Below, one piece after another: positions 61,531 through 64,000 of a stretch of 64,000 nucleotides of DNA. A program made the translations under genes and the position numbers. The stretch covers positions 6,507,041 to 6,571,040 of the forward strand of contig NC_037269.1 in the NCBI RefSeq assembly GCF_000002425.4, in the 5' to 3' direction. Source of the stretch: Physcomitrium patens. Lineage: Eukaryota; Streptophyta; Bryopsida; Funariales; Funariaceae. Numbering within the stretch: the stretch's first letter is position 1; each line of letters begins with the position of its first letter. Under the pieces are notes generated by a model. It had not been told where the DNA came from. It saw nothing but the letters and a program-made list of their open reading frames with translations, and ran no database searches.

Positions 61531-61883
61531 ATTTATAAAAGTTTTGTCATTGTCTAAACTAACACCTCTTACAACTGCATTTGGATTCAAATACTTTGTA
61601 TACCCACCATTCTTATATGAAGGTTTATAATACCCTCCAAAAACCTCTTTTTGCACTTGAAATCTTCATAGTTCATTTCCACCTATCTAACAATGTTATA
61701 ATGCACCATGATCAATTTATAAAAGTTTCGTCATTGTCTAAACTAATACCTCTTACAACTGCATTTGGATTCAAATACTTTCTATACTCACCACTCTCAT
61801 ATGAAGGTATATAATACCCTCCAAAAACCTCTTTTTGCACTCGAAAACTTCATAGTTCATTTCCACCTATGTAACAGTGTTAT
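61531..61883. repeat. 184-bp tandem duplication with an open minus-strand frame in each unit
   Basis: The sequence starting 'atttataaaagtttt' at 61,531 restarts at 61,715 and runs nearly unchanged to about 61,883, with about 90% identity. On the minus strand both units keep a 45-codon open frame (unit 2: 61,849-61,715), with VQKEVFGGYYIPSYESGEYR, then KYLNPNAVVRGISLDNDETF. The other unit reads the same frame with conservative differences. No domain is recognised. It may be a duplicated exon of a host gene or part of an unknown element. Confidence 0.7.
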
Positions 61884-62190
61884 ATCAATCATCTTCCAAG
61901 AGAACAAAGATCTGAGTATGTGGCAAATACAATTCGTCACATCATAGATTTTTTCAACATATGATGACCGCTCCTCGTGGAACTCATCCCTAGAAGGAGA
62001 GATAATGTCATGGACACATATTTATAGTAATTATCTAGGTAATATGAATAGGTAGAAGTTGATAAAAGTTGATTGATTTTATAATATTTTATGTGGAAGC
62101 TTCTCAAGAAGCTTTATAGACACTGTTTCATCTTTATACATGTCCACAAGTGATTGGTAGGTTAAAAATTTGGCCAACAAGGTGGCAAAG
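61884..62190 (+). mobile_element. Family A fragment: tail and partial 3' LTR
   Basis: 61,884-62,005 matches the end of the family A tail (..SEYVANTIRHIIDF-like residues, then 'atgaccgctcctcgtgga' and a purine tract). At 62,006 an LTR begins TGTCATGGACAC and continues to about 62,190, where the copia element interrupts it. Confidence 0.75.
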
Positions 62191-62514
62191 TGTGAACACA
62201 TTAATTAATTGTAATAAATTTTGAAGAAAAAAAGTTTAGAAACTACAAACACATAGCATCAATAAGATTTGCTCACAAACATAAGTGTGGAGTAAGATGA
62301 CTCTTACTTCCAACACTCTTTACTTATAAGTGGAGTTTTCATCTAATATAGATGAAACTCATTTACATCCAACTAAATCCTAGTCGCCACCTAAACCCTA
62401 GCCACCACCATAGTAACTTCTTTTTACTGCTTTACTGCCTTTTCACTAATAACAACTTACTATGATTAATCTCTAGGTACTAGTAACTAAGCAAGGGCTT
62501 GCTGATCTTTGACA
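62191..62514 (-). repeat. 3' LTR of the copia element (approximate left end)
   Basis: The right boundary is set by the purine tract and TGTC start (minus strand). The left boundary is placed where the family A LTR match fails and a terminal CA occurs in element sense. Length is about 324 bp, within the range for copia elements. Confidence 0.55.
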
Positions 62515-64000
62515 CTCCCACTTTGCTAATTATTAAAAGGATTTTAAACCTAATGCCTTCATCAATCCATGGTGCCTATCCTTTACTAATGCCTTTGTAA
62601 GCACATCAGCAAGTATGTCATTTGTACCACAATACTTCATACTTATTATACCATCTTCAATCTTCTCATGTATAAAATGATGTTGAACATCAATATGCTT
62701 GGTTCTTGAATAGTGCTTTGGATTCTTGGCAAATACAAGATATCCTTGGTTGTCGCACATAATTGGAGTTGCTTTCGATTGCACTAATCTAATGTCTTCT
62801 AAAAGTTACCTTATCCAACAAGCTTCTATTGCACAATAACTTTCTGCCATGTACTTTGCCTCCATGGTTGATCTTACAATGGTGGGTTGTTTCTTACAAT
62901 TCCATGAAATTGCTCCTACTCCAATAAAGAATACATATCCTATTGTAGATCTTCTATCATTGGCATCTCCAGTCCAATCCGCATCACAATATCCTTGCAA
63001 ATCAATGTTCTCACCACCAACGCACAATTTATAATCCTTTATGCCTTTTAAGTACCTTAGTATTCTTTTGACCATTGCCCAATGCAAAGATCCAGCCTTA
63101 GACATGTGTTAGCTCACAACACTCACTGCATATGCAAGATCCACTCTTGTAGCCACCATTGCATAGATAAGTGAGCCTACTGCTCCTTTGAATAGAACAC
63201 TTTGCATCTCACCTTCAACTTGTACAAATTCCTCATCCGTGAGCTTCATCAACTTCAAATTGGCCTCCAATGGTATTCCAATGGGCTTGCACTCCTCCAT
63301 GTTGAATCGTTTCAACAGTTCTTCAATGTACTTGCTTTGGCTCATTGTAATGGTCTTGTTATGATGGTCTCTTATAAATTCCACTCCTAAGCAATAGTGC
63401 AACTCTCCCAAATCACTCATCTCATACTCCTTCTCTAATTTGGCCTTCATCCAATCCATCTTTTCCATATTGCTAACCAAGATGATCAAATCATCAATAT
63501 AGAGGATTACAATTAATAAGAACTCTCTACATTGCATCACATATAATGAATGATCAGCCTCACTTCTCTCAAAACCTTCATTCAGAAAGAAGGTGTCAAT
63601 TTGTTGGTACCATGCTCTTGGTGATTGTTTCAACCTATACAACAATTTTTTCAACTTGCATACAAGATGTTCTTTGCCTTGTTGTACAAATCCTTGAGGC
63701 TAGTCTATGTAGATGTCTTTTTGCAACTCTCCATTCAAGAAGGCTGTCTTCACATCCATTTGGTATATTTCTAAGTCCATTGCTGCCCCAATCGCTACAA
63801 TGGTCCTAATGGTGGTGAATTTGGCAACGGGTGCATAAGTCTCATTGAAATCAATTCCAGCAACTTGTGAGTACTCTTTGGCAACTAATCTTCTCTTGTG
63901 CCTCACCACCTCACCCATTACATTTCTTTTGGTCCTAAACGCCTACTTACAACCAACACTAGATAGATTTACTGGAAGAGGTGTCCAATTCCCATGTACC
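62191..64000 (-). mobile_element. Ty1/copia element, 3' half, minus strand, runs off the window
   Basis: A probable 3' LTR at about 62,191-62,514 (TG..CA in element sense, starting TGTCAAAGATCAGC) is preceded in element sense by the purine tract AAAGTGGGAG. Upstream on the minus strand lie RNase H (63,105-62,533, with the copia blocks YCDADWTGDANDRRSTIGY and RTKHIDVQHHFIHEKIEDG) and RT (63,918-63,109, with TTIRTIVAIGAAMDLEIYQM, DVKTAFLNGELQKDIYI and the active-site block LYIDDLIIL). Frames are long with few breaks, so it is fairly young. The 5' part is outside the window. Confidence 0.92.

Noticed and set aside
1-64000. Search by eye for tRNA, rRNA, CRISPR arrays and bacterial-type operons
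   Set aside because: No cloverleaf-like gene, rRNA core sequence or regularly spaced short repeat with unique spacers was seen. The window is nuclear and repeat-rich.

Overview
The window looks like AT-rich nuclear DNA of a land plant, dominated by transposable elements. Evidence for this: many decayed Ty3/gypsy and Ty1/copia LTR retroelements of several ages, TA-microsatellites, no operon-like or dense coding, and GT-AG introns in the few host-gene remains. The gypsy elements, with a chromodomain and moss/fungus-like pol motifs, fit a bryophyte or other early-diverging land plant better than a typical flowering plant. That placement rests on my recollection of these families and is an inference. 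I recognise no complete, intact host gene, and I see no tRNA, rRNA or CRISPR array.

Layout. 1-2.5 kb: end of an LTR of 'family A' (a chromodomain gypsy) followed by a decayed copia element. 3.1-3.2 kb: a candidate minus-strand first exon. 4.1-9.5 kb: a higher-GC block with a chain of plus-strand exon-like open segments, several joined by GT-AG introns in compatible phase. It is an unrecognised host gene, probably now a pseudogene. 9.8-12.2 kb: a 5'-truncated family A copy ending in an LTR. 12.2-26 kb: a patchwork of a roughly 1.1 kb dispersed repeat (called R1 here), minus-strand gypsy pieces, a 60-bp tandem array, and decayed host coding fragments on both strands (18.5-21.7 kb). 26.2-29.8 kb: an old plus-strand family A copy, followed by a short-period tandem tract (29.86-30.24 kb).

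30.98-45.98 kb is the centrepiece. It is a family A gypsy element with two 550-bp LTRs, split inside its chromodomain region by a second, younger gypsy element (36,251-44,785) in the opposite orientation. The inserted element has two 1,276-bp LTRs that differ at about 11 positions, a 4-5 bp target-site duplication, a tRNA-type primer-binding site and a polypurine tract. Its base composition is clearly less AT-rich than the surroundings. The outer LTRs differ at about 22 of 550 positions, so the LTR clocks agree with the nesting order.

46.3-49.9 kb: another R1 repeat joined to another 5'-truncated family A copy. 49.9-61.5 kb: very AT-rich DNA in which I can support almost nothing. 61.5-61.9 kb: a 184-bp tandem duplication, each unit carrying an open minus-strand frame. 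61.9-62.2 kb: a family A tail and partial LTR. 62.2-64 kb: the 3' half of a minus-strand copia element that runs off the window end.

The most unusual items are the unrecognised multi-exon gene remains at 4.1-9.5 kb, the compositionally foreign nested gypsy element, a conserved short open frame downstream of the family A integrase, and the 184-bp coding-like tandem.
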